From positions 1 through 48,033 of the forward strand of contig CASDZK010000019.1 in NCBI GenBank assembly GCA_949286165.1: DNA of 48,033 nucleotides, written 5' to 3'. The stretch comes from an uncultured Alistipes sp. GTDB taxonomy: Bacteria; Bacteroidota; Bacteroidia; Bacteroidales; Rikenellaceae. A program made the translations under genes and the position numbers. Under the pieces are notes generated by a model. It worked only from the letters and a program-made list of their open reading frames with translations. It did no database searches and was not told where the DNA came from. Shown here in pieces: positions 18,852 through 26,532 of the stretch (the first letter of the stretch is position 1; every line of letters starts with the position of its first letter).

Positions 18852-18870
18852 GCTTCGAAAATTTCGAAGC
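18852..18870. repeat. perfect 19-base odd palindrome, possible operator
   Basis: GCTTCGAAA and TTTCGAAGC flank a single A. It lies between the divergent patatin and cyclophilin genes, 32 bases before the cyclophilin promoter. A dimeric repressor site is possible; a chance AT/GC palindrome is also possible. Confidence 0.35.
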
Positions 18871-18901
18871 GGTCCGCTGAAAACCGAACGATTGTTTTGA
18901 T

Positions 18902-18932
18902 TTTCAGAAGTAAATTTTTTTGTGTACGTTTG
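18902..18932 (+). promoter_or_regulatory. Bacteroidota promoter of the cyclophilin-pheS operon
   Basis: TTTC at 18902-18905, exactly 19 bases, then TACGTTTG at 18925-18932. This fits the consensus with one -33 mismatch. The leader is about 77 bases. Confidence 0.65.
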
Positions 18933-19015
18933 CTAAATTGTTAAAGTACGGTTTTTAACGGTCCGGAGGAAACGGAAACGGCCTCTGCGACCGGAACTTT
19001 CGGAAATTCAAAGAT

Positions 19016-19747
19016 ATGAAAAGATTTCTTTTCTTTTTGATTCTGTTGTCGTTAAATTTTTACCGTGGTCAGGCGGAATCCTGCGACCGGCCGGGAAAAA
19101 CGACTGCGGCGGTGTTGAAAACCGACGCCGGGGAAATGACCGTACTTTTATCGAATCGTACTCCGGTACATCGGGACAATTTCGTGAAACTGGCCCGTTC
19201 CGGTTTCTACGACGGGATGCTGTTCCACCGGGTTATCCGGGGATTCGTGATTCAGGCGGGAGATCCGGAAAGCCGGAAGGCACGGCCGGGGATCGCTTAC
19301 GGAGAAGGAGGGGCGGAACATCGGCTCGAACCGGAGATCGTTCCCGGCCTGCATCATATTCGCGGTATGGTGGGAGCGGCCCGGGAGGGAGATGCGGAAA
19401 ATCCGGACCGGCTTTCTTCGGGATCGCATTTTTATATTGTGCTGGGTCGGGGAAAACCGGTTACCGAAACGGTATTGCAGCGAATGGAGGAACGTTTGGG
19501 CGGTACGGTCGATCCGGCGGTTCGGCAGAGTTATCTCCGAGATGGCGGGGTGCCTCATTTGGACGGGGCCTACACCCTGTTCGGGTATGTGGCGGCCGGG
19601 ATGGAAACGGCCGATGCCATTGCGGCGGAACCGACGGACGGGAATGACCGGCCGCGAAAAGACGTCCGGATTATTTCGATAAAAATCAAGAAGATAAAAA
19701 ATACAAAATTGAAAGAGTTATGCAATCCAGAATTGAAGAACTTTTAA
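19016..19747 (+). CDS. exported cyclophilin-type peptidylprolyl isomerase
   Basis: This 243-residue protein has a signal peptide (about 1-22) and a cyclophilin core. The core includes FHRVIRGFVIQAGDP, whose His-Arg and Phe/Gln form the active site, and a GSHFYIVLGRG stretch. A roughly 45-residue insertion with RMEERLGGTVDPAVRQSY, common in Bacteroidota members, separates this from the last strands. It catalyses cis-trans isomerisation of proline bonds, probably during folding of exported proteins. The final Lys-rich tail overlaps the start of pheS by 28 bases, so the two are likely translationally coupled. No lipobox is present, so it should be a soluble periplasmic protein. Confidence 0.88.
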   Translation: MKRFLFFLILLSLNFYRGQAESCDRPGKTTAAVLKTDAGEMTVLLSNRTPVHRDNFVKLARSGFYDGMLFHRVIRGFVIQAGDPESRKARPGIAYGEGGAEHRLEPEIVPGLHHIRGMVGAAREGDAENPDRLSSGSHFYIVLGRGKPVTETVLQRMEERLGGTVDPAVRQSYLRDGGVPHLDGAYTLFGYVAAGMETADAIAAEPTDGNDRPRKDVRIISIKIKKIKNTKLKELCNPELKNF

Positions 19748-20742
19748 GGAAGGTAGAACAGTTTAAGCCGGCTAATCTCGGAGAAATAGAGGAATTCCGG
19801 ATCAAAATCCTGGGAAAGAAAGGGGAATTGACCGAGCTGTTCGAAGAGTTCAAGAAAGTGTCGCCCGACCTGAAACGGGAGTTGGGGCAAAAGATAAATC
19901 GGTTGAAGAATCTGGTATTGGAACGTGTCACGGCTTGGAAAAACGAGTTGGAAGAGGTGGAAAGCGCGGCAGCGGGAGAGTTGGACGTGACGCGTCCGGC
20001 TACTGCGCAGGGCATCGGCACCCGCCATCCCATTTCGCTGGTCAGAAATGAAATTTTGGCGATTTTTTCTCGTTTGGGATTTACGACGGCGGAAGGTCCC
20101 GAAATCGAGGACGACTGGCATGTCTTTTCCGCACTGAACTTTCCGCCCGAGCATCCGGCGCGGGATATGCAAGATACTTTTTTCATTGAAAAAAATCCGG
20201 ATATTTTGTTGCGGACCCATACCAGCTCCATTCAGGTGCGCGTCATGCAGAGTCAGAAACCGCCCATCCGGGTCGTTTGTCCCGGCCGGGTATTCCGGAA
20301 CGAGGCGATTTCATACCGCGCCCATTGCATCTTTCATCAGGTGGAAGGGCTGTACGTGGCCGAAAACGTGTCGTTCGCCGATCTGAAGCAGACGATCCTG
20401 TATTTCGCCAAGGAGATGTTCGGCGAAGACGCACGGATCCGGATGCGCCCTTCTTATTTCCCGTTTACCGAACCTTCCGCGGAAGTGGATGTTTCCTGTA
20501 ATTTGTGCGGGGGAAAAGGATGCAATGTCTGCAAACATACCGGATGGCTTGAAATCATGGGGTGCGGCATGGTCGATCCCAACGTGTTGAAAGCCTGCGG
20601 TATCGACAGTCGGAAATACAGCGGATTCGCATTCGGAATGGGTGTGGAACGCATTACCATGTTGAAATACGGAGTCAAGGATCTTCGGTTGTATTTCGAA
20701 AACGATATACGGTTCCTTCAGCAGTTCGAGTCGGTCATTTGA
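19720..20742 (+). CDS. pheS: phenylalanine--tRNA ligase alpha subunit
   Basis: This 340-residue catalytic subunit of the alpha2-beta2 enzyme charges tRNA-Phe. An N-terminal coiled-coil arm (about 1-90) that would contact tRNA is followed by the class II core: HPISLVRNEI (motif 1 region), FRNEAISYRAHCIFHQVEG (motif 2) and GFAFGMGVERITMLKYG (motif 3). The CNLCGGKGCNVCKHTG segment is a Cys-rich insertion seen in many PheS proteins. The length is normal. The beta subunit gene is not in this window, so pheS and pheT are unlinked here, as is common in Bacteroidota. Confidence 0.96.
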   Translation: MQSRIEELLRKVEQFKPANLGEIEEFRIKILGKKGELTELFEEFKKVSPDLKRELGQKINRLKNLVLERVTAWKNELEEVESAAAGELDVTRPATAQGIGTRHPISLVRNEILAIFSRLGFTTAEGPEIEDDWHVFSALNFPPEHPARDMQDTFFIEKNPDILLRTHTSSIQVRVMQSQKPPIRVVCPGRVFRNEAISYRAHCIFHQVEGLYVAENVSFADLKQTILYFAKEMFGEDARIRMRPSYFPFTEPSAEVDVSCNLCGGKGCNVCKHTGWLEIMGCGMVDPNVLKACGIDSRKYSGFAFGMGVERITMLKYGVKDLRLYFENDIRFLQQFESVI

Positions 20743-20834
20743 TTTCTGACGGGAAGCAGGAAGGCCGGAGGCACCGGCGGATGTCGTTTCGGCGCGGAAA
20801 TCCGGGGCTGGAACGACATCGTTTCGATGAGCAT

Positions 20835-20840
20835 AAGGAG
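20835..20840 (+). promoter_or_regulatory. Shine-Dalgarno that supports a TTG start
   Basis: AAGGAG lies 8 bases before the TTG at 20849. It is the main support, with the signal peptide, for translation starting at TTG rather than at a downstream ATG. Confidence 0.6.
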
Positions 20841-20848
20841 AAATTGTT

Positions 20849-22042
20849 TTGAAAGTAAAGGGGCTATATCTGCTGTTCGCAATGTTTGCCGGTTTTCCCG
20901 CATCGTCGGTTTCGGGTCAGGATATCGACGAGCTGAAGGAGGAGATCAGGCAGGCGGAGGCGTCCATTCGAAAGAATGAGGAACTTTTGGCCGGAAATAA
21001 AAATCGGCAGAAGGACCGGGCCGGCGAATTGACGTTGGTGCGTTCCAACATTCAGAACCGGAAAATCATTATAGCGACTTTGGACAAGAAAATTTTGCTG
21101 ATCAAGCGAAATATCGCCAATAACAACGCGAATATCGGCAAACTCGACGAGTCGTTGGCCCGGTCGCAGGAAGAGTATGCCCGGGCTGTTCGGGAAGCCT
21201 ATTTGCTTTCGCGGCAGAGTTCCGTTTTTTCCTTTGTTTTTTCGGCCGGGGATTTCCACGATATGGTGCGCCGGGTGTTCTATCTGAAAAAATTCGCTTC
21301 CGTCCGGCAGGCCAAGGCGGAACAGTTGCGGACGACCGCCGACGATATGAAAAAAGAGGTAATCCGCTTGAAACGGGAACAGCAGGAATTGGATGCGGCC
21401 GTACAGGACAAGAACAGGGAACTGGAAAAACTGGCGGACGAAGAGCAACAACAGCAAAGTCTGATCGCCGCCTTGAAAAAAGAGGAAGGGCAATTGTATG
21501 CCGAGATCAAGAAACAGGAAGAGGTTGTCGCCGGATTGAACCGGAAGGTGGAACAGATATTGGCCGAAGAAGCCCGTAAAAATGCCGAGAAGAAGCTTAG
21601 TAAGGCGGAAGAGGAGGAGATGGTCCGCCTTTCCGGAAGTTTCGCTCAGAACAAAGGAAAACTGCCTTATCCGGTGCCGGGAGTGATTACCGACCGTTTC
21701 GGATTGCATGCCCACCCTTTGCAGCCCAATCTGAAGGTGGACAACAAGGGGATTAAACTGACCGTAAAGCAGGACTGCCGGGTATCGGCGGTCTTCGAAG
21801 GCGAGGTGGCCAAAGTGTTTTTCTATGCGGGACTGGGCAACAGCGTGATGATCCGTCACGGCGATTACTATACGGTATATACCAACCTGAACGAAGTGAA
21901 CGTGCAGGTTGGGCAGAAGGTGTCCACGCAGCAGAACATCGGCAGTATTTCGTGTAACGGCAATGCGTCGGCTACGTTGCATTTCGGAGTGTGGTATAAA
22001 TCCACGCCCCAGAATCCCGAGATATGGCTGCGAAAAAAATAA
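20849..22042 (+). CDS. EnvC-like murein hydrolase activator (degenerate LytM/M23 domain)
   Basis: This 397-residue protein starts at a TTG codon that begins a signal peptide (about 1-24), the only start that leaves it intact. A long coiled coil follows (about 25-265, Glu/Lys/Arg/Gln-rich). The C-terminal M23/LytM domain is at about 270-397. The domain has lost the zinc ligands: the usual HxxxD region reads LKVDNKGIKL, and the usual HxH and HL positions read LHFGVW and TVYTNLNEV. Such degenerate members, like E. coli EnvC, bind and switch on amidases at the division septum instead of cutting peptidoglycan. It lies between pheS and ybeY on the same strand; ybeY follows after 16 bases. Confidence 0.88.
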   Translation: MKVKGLYLLFAMFAGFPASSVSGQDIDELKEEIRQAEASIRKNEELLAGNKNRQKDRAGELTLVRSNIQNRKIIIATLDKKILLIKRNIANNNANIGKLDESLARSQEEYARAVREAYLLSRQSSVFSFVFSAGDFHDMVRRVFYLKKFASVRQAKAEQLRTTADDMKKEVIRLKREQQELDAAVQDKNRELEKLADEEQQQQSLIAALKKEEGQLYAEIKKQEEVVAGLNRKVEQILAEEARKNAEKKLSKAEEEEMVRLSGSFAQNKGKLPYPVPGVITDRFGLHAHPLQPNLKVDNKGIKLTVKQDCRVSAVFEGEVAKVFFYAGLGNSVMIRHGDYYTVYTNLNEVNVQVGQKVSTQQNIGSISCNGNASATLHFGVWYKSTPQNPEIWLRKK

Positions 22043-22058
22043 TAAAAACGAGTTGAAT

Positions 22059-22499
22059 ATGGCTATTGTATATGGGGAAGAAGGAACGGTTTTCCGTTAT
22101 CCCCAAAAACGGAGAACCAATCGCTGGATTCGGGAAACGATCGAGGAAGAGGGGCAGTTGCCGGGGCAAATTTCGGTGGTGTTCTGTTCTGATGCCTATT
22201 TGTTGGAGATGAACCGAACCTATTTGCAGCACGACTATTTTACCGATATTATTACCTTCGATTATTGCGAGGCGGAACGGTCCGGCCGTCGCGTATCGGG
22301 GGATTTGTTTATTAGCGTGGACACGGTTCGGGCCAATGCGCGGGAATTGGGTACGGCTTTCGAAGACGAATTGCATCGGGTCATTATACACGGTGTGTTG
22401 CATTTGTTGGGATATAAGGATAAATCTATTGATAATCAACGTGTTATGCGATCCAAGGAGGATTATTATCTGATGCGTTGGGCTTCAATGGAGTCATGA
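22059..22499 (+). CDS. ybeY: endoribonuclease YbeY (rRNA maturation factor)
   Basis: The ATG at 22059 gives a 146-residue protein of normal YbeY length; in-frame codons further upstream belong to the overlapping EnvC-like reading region. YbeY is a zinc-dependent RNase needed for 16S rRNA 3'-end maturation and ribosome quality control. The metal motif reads HGVLHLLGYKD, with His111 and His115 conserved. The usual third His, at H-x3-H-x5-H, is Asp121; I believe an Asp here is common in Bacteroidota. The DIITFDY motif near residue 65 is typical. The stop lies 10 bases before mnmG, consistent with one operon. Confidence 0.93.
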   Translation: MAIVYGEEGTVFRYPQKRRTNRWIRETIEEEGQLPGQISVVFCSDAYLLEMNRTYLQHDYFTDIITFDYCEAERSGRRVSGDLFISVDTVRANARELGTAFEDELHRVIIHGVLHLLGYKDKSIDNQRVMRSKEDYYLMRWASMES

Positions 22500-22509
22500 T
22501 GGAAACGCT

Positions 22510-24381
22510 ATGTTATTGAGTTACGATATTATCGTGGTAGGAGCCGGCCATGCCGGATGCGAGGCTGCGGCGGCGGCCGCGGCTTTGGGTTCGACGACCC
22601 TGTTGATTACTATGGATATGACCAAGTTCGCCCATATGTCGTGCAATCCTGCGGTCGGAGGAGTGGCCAAGGGGCAGATCGTGCGGGAAATCGATGCGCT
22701 TGGCGGCCGGATGGGAATCATCACGGATAAGAGTACGATACAGTTCCGGATGTTGAACCGTTCTAAGGGGCCGGCTATGTGGAGTCCTCGGGCCCAATGC
22801 GATAAGGCGCGTTTTTCCGCTTTGTGGAGACAGGAACTCGAAAAACAGGCGAATTTATATATCTGGCAGGATCAGGTCGTGCGGCTGGAATTCGACGGGG
22901 ATCGGGTCAAAGGGGTTGAAACCCGGCTCGGAGTCCGTTTTTCCGCTCGTGCCGTTATCCTGACCAACGGTACGTTTTTGAACGGGTTGATGCATGTCGG
23001 CCGTTCGCAAATGTCCGGCGGCCGGTCCGGCGACATGGCCTCTTTCGGAATAAGCGAGCAGTTGAAGGAAAAGGGATTCGAGGTGGGACGAATGAAAACC
23101 GGAACACCCGCTCGTTTGGATGCCCGGACAATTCGTTTCGATGTTTTGTCGCCTCAATACGGGGACGAAGATCCGGCTAAATTTTCTTATCTGCCTGAAA
23201 TAAGTCCTGTCCGGAAACAGTGGCCCTGTTACATTACTTATACCTCGTTGGCGGTTCACGATACTTTGCGAACGGGATTTGCCGATTCTCCGTTGTTCAA
23301 CGGGACGATTCAGGGAATCGGGCCGCGTTATTGTCCCAGTATCGAGGATAAATTGCGGACTTTTGCCGATAAGAATGAGCATCAGTTGTTTTTGGAACCG
23401 GAGGGTGCGGATACGACGGAATATTATTTGAACGGCTTTTCCTCTTCGTTGCCCTGGCAGGTGCAGTTCGAGGCTTTGAAACAGATAAAAGGGTTGGAGC
23501 AGGTGCATCTGTTTCGTCCGGGATATGCGATCGAGTACGATTATTTCCCGCCCGTCCAGTTGCTGCATACTTTGGAGACCAAACGGATAGAACGGCTTTA
23601 TTTCGCCGGTCAAATCAACGGGACGACCGGTTATGAAGAAGCGGCGGCGCAGGGATTGATGGCGGGAATCAATGCGCATTGCCGTATCGAGGGGAAAGAG
23701 GAATTCGTGCTGCGCCGGGATGAAGCGTATATCGGCGTGTTGATCGACGATTTGGTTACCAAAGGCGTGGACGAACCCTATCGGATGTTTACCAGTCGGG
23801 CCGAATACCGGATTTTGTTGCGTCAGGACAATGCGGATTTGCGTTTGACCGAAAAATCGTATCGGTTGGGGTTGGCCAGAGCCAACCGGTACGCGGCTTT
23901 ATGTAGAAAGAAGGAACAGTTGGAACGATTGACGGAGTTTGTAAAAAGTTATTCGCTTTCTCCGGAAGAAATCAATCCTTATCTGGAATCGATAGGTTCT
24001 TCTCCTTTGGCTCAAAAACGTAAATTGCAAGAAATTTTGGCGCGGAATGAAATTTCTTTGCGAATATTGACCGATAAAATCTCCGCTTTGTCCCGTTTCG
24101 TCGAAGAAAATGAAATCATGCCGGAGGTTATCGATCATATTGAAATGCAAAGCAAATACGGCGGCTATATCGAACGGGAACGATTGGCGGCGGAAAAATT
24201 GAATCGGTTGGAGAATATTCGAATCCGGGATGATTTCGATTTTAATTCTTTGCAATCTATCACGATTGAAGCTCGTCAGAAATTAAGTAGGATCCGTCCG
24301 AAAACGATCGGTCAGGCGTCGCGTATTCCGGGTGTGTCTCCGGCGGATATAAATGTATTACTTATTTATTTCGGTCGTTGA
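22510..24381 (+). CDS. mnmG: tRNA uridine-5-carboxymethylaminomethyl modification enzyme MnmG
   Basis: This 623-residue FAD protein works with MnmE to place carboxymethylaminomethyl on U34 of tRNAs. The N-terminal Rossmann motif is VVGAGHAGCEAAAAA. The conserved block MSCNPAVGGVAKGQ follows, then GTFLNGLMHVG, GYEEAAAQGLMAGIN, and the C-terminal helical domain ending ADINVLLIYFGR. Length and motifs are complete. Closely upstream ATGs at 22496 and 22499 are out of frame, so 22510 is the start. Two parS-like palindromes follow directly after the stop. The gene often lies near the replication origin in other bacteria. Confidence 0.97.
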   Translation: MLLSYDIIVVGAGHAGCEAAAAAAALGSTTLLITMDMTKFAHMSCNPAVGGVAKGQIVREIDALGGRMGIITDKSTIQFRMLNRSKGPAMWSPRAQCDKARFSALWRQELEKQANLYIWQDQVVRLEFDGDRVKGVETRLGVRFSARAVILTNGTFLNGLMHVGRSQMSGGRSGDMASFGISEQLKEKGFEVGRMKTGTPARLDARTIRFDVLSPQYGDEDPAKFSYLPEISPVRKQWPCYITYTSLAVHDTLRTGFADSPLFNGTIQGIGPRYCPSIEDKLRTFADKNEHQLFLEPEGADTTEYYLNGFSSSLPWQVQFEALKQIKGLEQVHLFRPGYAIEYDYFPPVQLLHTLETKRIERLYFAGQINGTTGYEEAAAQGLMAGINAHCRIEGKEEFVLRRDEAYIGVLIDDLVTKGVDEPYRMFTSRAEYRILLRQDNADLRLTEKSYRLGLARANRYAALCRKKEQLERLTEFVKSYSLSPEEINPYLESIGSSPLAQKRKLQEILARNEISLRILTDKISALSRFVEENEIMPEVIDHIEMQSKYGGYIERERLAAEKLNRLENIRIRDDFDFNSLQSITIEARQKLSRIRPKTIGQASRIPGVSPADINVLLIYFGR

Positions 24382-24386
24382 ATTTA

Positions 24387-24414
24387 AATAGATGTTCCAT
24401 GTGGAACATCTATT
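24387..24414. promoter_or_regulatory. parS-like site 1 (inside a 28-base inverted repeat)
   Basis: The core TGTTCCATGTGGAACA at 24393-24408 differs from the perfect parS palindrome TGTTCCACGTGGAACA at one base. Flanking symmetry extends the arms to 13 bases each. ParB binds sites of this type to segregate the origin region. It lies 5 bases after the mnmG stop codon. A transcription terminator is unlikely because the centre leaves only two unpaired bases and no T run follows. Confidence 0.65.
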
Positions 24415-24429
24415 ATGATGAAGATAAAT

Positions 24430-24445
24430 TGTTCCACGTGGAACG
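24430..24445. promoter_or_regulatory. parS-like site 2
   Basis: TGTTCCACGTGGAACG matches the 16-base parS palindrome except at the last base. Its centre is 37 bases from that of site 1. It abuts the ribosome-binding site (AAGGAG, 24446-24451) of the downstream exporter gene. Confidence 0.7.
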
Positions 24446-24457
24446 TAAGGAGTAAAA

Positions 24458-25111
24458 ATGAAACTGACGGAATTTATTGTGGCAGCCATTTTGTTGGCGT
24501 TAACCCCCGGTCCGGATATTTTATTGGTACTGACCACCAGTGTCTTGAATGGATTTAAAAAAGGTTTTCAATTGGCGTTGGGGCTGACCAGCGGCGTATT
24601 ATTTCATACGTGTGTCGTGGCGTTGGGGGTAGCGGCATTGGTTGTTGCTAATCCGATATTGTTCAATGCGGTAAAATATGCAGGAGTCGGTTATCTGTTA
24701 TATCTGGGCGTGTCCGGCGTATGGAAAGCGAGAAAAAAACATGAAACGGAGAGTTTTGATCGGGAATCGGAGATGCTGCAAGAACCATCTAAAGATTCGG
24801 TAAATACAAAACTTCCCGGGCGTAAATTATATCTTCGGGGGATTATGATGAACGTGCTGAATCCAAAAGTAGCGCTATTCTTTCTTGCGTTGTTCCCTCA
24901 ATTTCTTGATCCTGCATCGAATGTGCCGTTGAATAGTTTGATTTTGGGAGGTGTATTTGCAGCGGTAACTTTGTCTGTATTTACCGGAGTGGCGGTTTTG
25001 TCCGGTTATTTGGGACAAAAGGCGAATTTTTTGCAAGGCAATGTCCAACGAATTGCATGGATTCAGTTGGGGGTGTATTTGTTCATTATCGGTTGGCTGC
25101 TTTTTTATTGA
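24458..25111 (+). CDS. LysE/RhtB family amino-acid exporter
   Basis: This 217-residue inner-membrane protein has about six hydrophobic segments. It begins with the family signature LTPGPDILLVLTTSVLNGFK (about 16-35). A hydrophilic loop (about 90-126) separates the two halves. The NVLNPKVALFFLALFPQF motif (about 132-149) marks the second half. Relatives export lysine, arginine, homoserine or threonine; the substrate here cannot be read from the sequence. A ribosome-binding site lies just upstream. The gene is convergent with mntP across a 494-base gap. Confidence 0.88.
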   Translation: MKLTEFIVAAILLALTPGPDILLVLTTSVLNGFKKGFQLALGLTSGVLFHTCVVALGVAALVVANPILFNAVKYAGVGYLLYLGVSGVWKARKKHETESFDRESEMLQEPSKDSVNTKLPGRKLYLRGIMMNVLNPKVALFFLALFPQFLDPASNVPLNSLILGGVFAAVTLSVFTGVAVLSGYLGQKANFLQGNVQRIAWIQLGVYLFIIGWLLFY

Positions 25112-25605
25112 AAAAAGGAAAAGTATGAGTGCGATTGTCATTTGCTTCGTAGTTCGTACTTGTCTTTTTTTGTTGCCCGATGTTGCCGGTAAGAAGAATG
25201 TAAATGTTATATCTTTTTGTTGAATACTCCTGACGATGTGGTGTGTCGGGTTCCGTTTATGTTTATATTGTTTCGAGTCGCTTGTCTTGTTCGTTTCGGT
25301 ATTCGAAATTGTTAGAGTCAAGGGTAATTTGTGCCAATCCTGCTTTTTATTGAGTATATTATATTTCTTGATAAATAAGCTGTTTTTTGAGTGGTAAATT
25401 TGTATGAATGAGAAGATCGATATTTTATGTTTGCAAATTTGTGGCTTTGAAAATAAAGGATGAAGCAGAGGAAGAATTATTTTTTTAGTAAATTTGAATG
25501 ATCTATAATTCGGGCAAAATCGGAAAATTTTTGCTTTATTTATTGAGGATCGTTATTTTTATATTTTGCGTGTAAATTATTATTTGTCAATGAATTGATT
25601 TTGTT
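25112..25605. other. AT-rich intergenic stretch between convergent genes
   Basis: No gene, tRNA or clear terminator is recognised. Two perfect TAnnTTTG words lie at 25426-25433 (TATGTTTG) and 25489-25496 (TAAATTTG), followed by a weak hairpin at about 25515-25537, so a small RNA is conceivable but not supported. A 33-codon frame from 25125 looks non-coding. The stretch is clearly more AT-rich than the genes on either side. Confidence 0.4.
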
Positions 25606-26205
25606 TTATTGAAGTAAATGGTTAATTAATGTTTTGATAGCAATAACGATCAGTACGACGCCTCCGAAAATAGAAGATTTTTGACCGATTTTTTTCCCTG
25701 CATAATGTCCTGTCCGAAATCCGATCGTTGTCAATAAGAATGCTATTGAGCCTATGATAAGTGAAGCGATCAACATGTTGAATCCTTGCGTATGGTCCGG
25801 GAAAATATTTATTCGGGTCATGGCACAGGAAAATCCGGCAATAACGGCGTCGATGCTCAGAATGAAACCGAAAAGAAAAGAGCCTGACAGGGAAAGATAA
25901 CGGTTGGACGGCGGACAGGTGTTGTCCGGATTGGCTTTGAATCCTTCGACAATCATTTTTCCTCCGATATGAGAAAGCAACGTAAACACGATCCAGTGGT
26001 CGTAATCGGCAATGATGCGATGGATAGAGGCTCCGGCCAACCATCCGATCAAGGGCATGACGATATGAAACAGGGCGATGACAGTAATGTAACGGTATTT
26101 TTGAAAACAGGAGTAAGCCCCTTTGCATAGGGAAATGGAAAGGGCGACGGCGAAAGTATCGAGACTTAACGCTATCGCTAACAAGAGAATGGCGGGTAAT
26201 CCCAT
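25606..26205 (-). CDS. mntP: manganese efflux pump MntP
   Basis: This 199-residue protein has about six membrane segments arranged as two similar halves. LSLDTFAVALSISL opens the first and ILSIDAVIAGFSCAMTR the second, with the paired acidic residues that characterise the family. MntP exports excess Mn2+ and protects against manganese toxicity. The length is normal. Its start fits the signature's position at the N-terminus. It is read from a promoter about 160 bases upstream, leaving a long leader. The next gene on the other side is divergent. Confidence 0.93.
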   Translation of the reverse strand: MGLPAILLLAIALSLDTFAVALSISLCKGAYSCFQKYRYITVIALFHIVMPLIGWLAGASIHRIIADYDHWIVFTLLSHIGGKMIVEGFKANPDNTCPPSNRYLSLSGSFLFGFILSIDAVIAGFSCAMTRINIFPDHTQGFNMLIASLIIGSIAFLLTTIGFRTGHYAGKKIGQKSSIFGGVVLIVIAIKTLINHLLQ

Positions 26206-26358
26206 GTCGGTTTATCGTGTCTTGTAAAGGTTCTGCCCGTTCGCGGGAAAGATGGTTCCGGGCAAAGCGACCGGAAATCGAGCGAAACTCCTTGTGCGGA
26301 CATAAATTCCGTCTCGTTTGCAATTCCGAAACCTTTCTCGGGAAAAGGGCTATGTTTC
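26206..26358 (-). promoter_or_regulatory. long mntP leader, possible cis-regulatory RNA
   Basis: The predicted transcription start near 26358 leaves about 150 untranslated bases before mntP. The leader has a small CCCG-loop-CGGG hairpin (26236-26247), and its GCCCG (26235-26239) could pair instead with CGGGC (26259-26263), giving two alternative folds. mntP genes are often controlled by yybP-ykoY manganese riboswitches, but I do not see that motif's conserved GGGGAGUA and CCUUUGC blocks in the right order, so this stays a candidate only. Confidence 0.3.
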
Positions 26359-26364
26359 GAATGA

Positions 26365-26396
26365 CAAAAATATAAATATTTGGTTCCGTTTCCAAA
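26365..26396 (-). promoter_or_regulatory. Bacteroidota promoter of mntP
   Basis: On the minus strand TTTG (26393-26396) is followed after 20 bases by TATTTTTG (26365-26372). Both boxes match the consensus, with spacing one base longer than usual. Confidence 0.55.
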
Positions 26397-26499
26397 ATAT
26401 CGGGCGCAGGAGTGCAGGATGCCGAATAAGAGGCAAAGCATTTGAATGGGGTTTGTCGGTCGGTCGTTTTCGGGTAGATTTTGAAATGAATTTTTTTGG

Positions 26500-26507
26500 T
26501 ATATTTA
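26500..26507 (+). promoter_or_regulatory. possible -7 element of the dehydrogenase-like gene
   Basis: TATATTTA is one mismatch from TAnnTTTG. TTTG at 26480-26483 lies 16 bases upstream. The leader would be about 19 bases. The same TATATTTAC word precedes the orphan secreted protein at 11697. Confidence 0.33.
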
Positions 26508-26532
26508 CCGAACGAATGGTATCGAAGTATTT

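Noticed and set aside
24387..24414. Site 1 as a transcription terminator for mnmG
   Set aside because: The repeat's centre leaves only two unpaired bases, no T run follows, and the core matches parS.
25125..25226. 33-codon frame after the LysE gene
   Set aside because: Short, Cys/Val-rich and without family resemblance; the weak purine-rich upstream stretch is not enough.
26206..26358. yybP-ykoY manganese riboswitch before mntP
   Set aside because: The conserved GGGGAGUA and CCUUUGC blocks are not found in the right order and spacing by eye; kept only as an unspecific leader.
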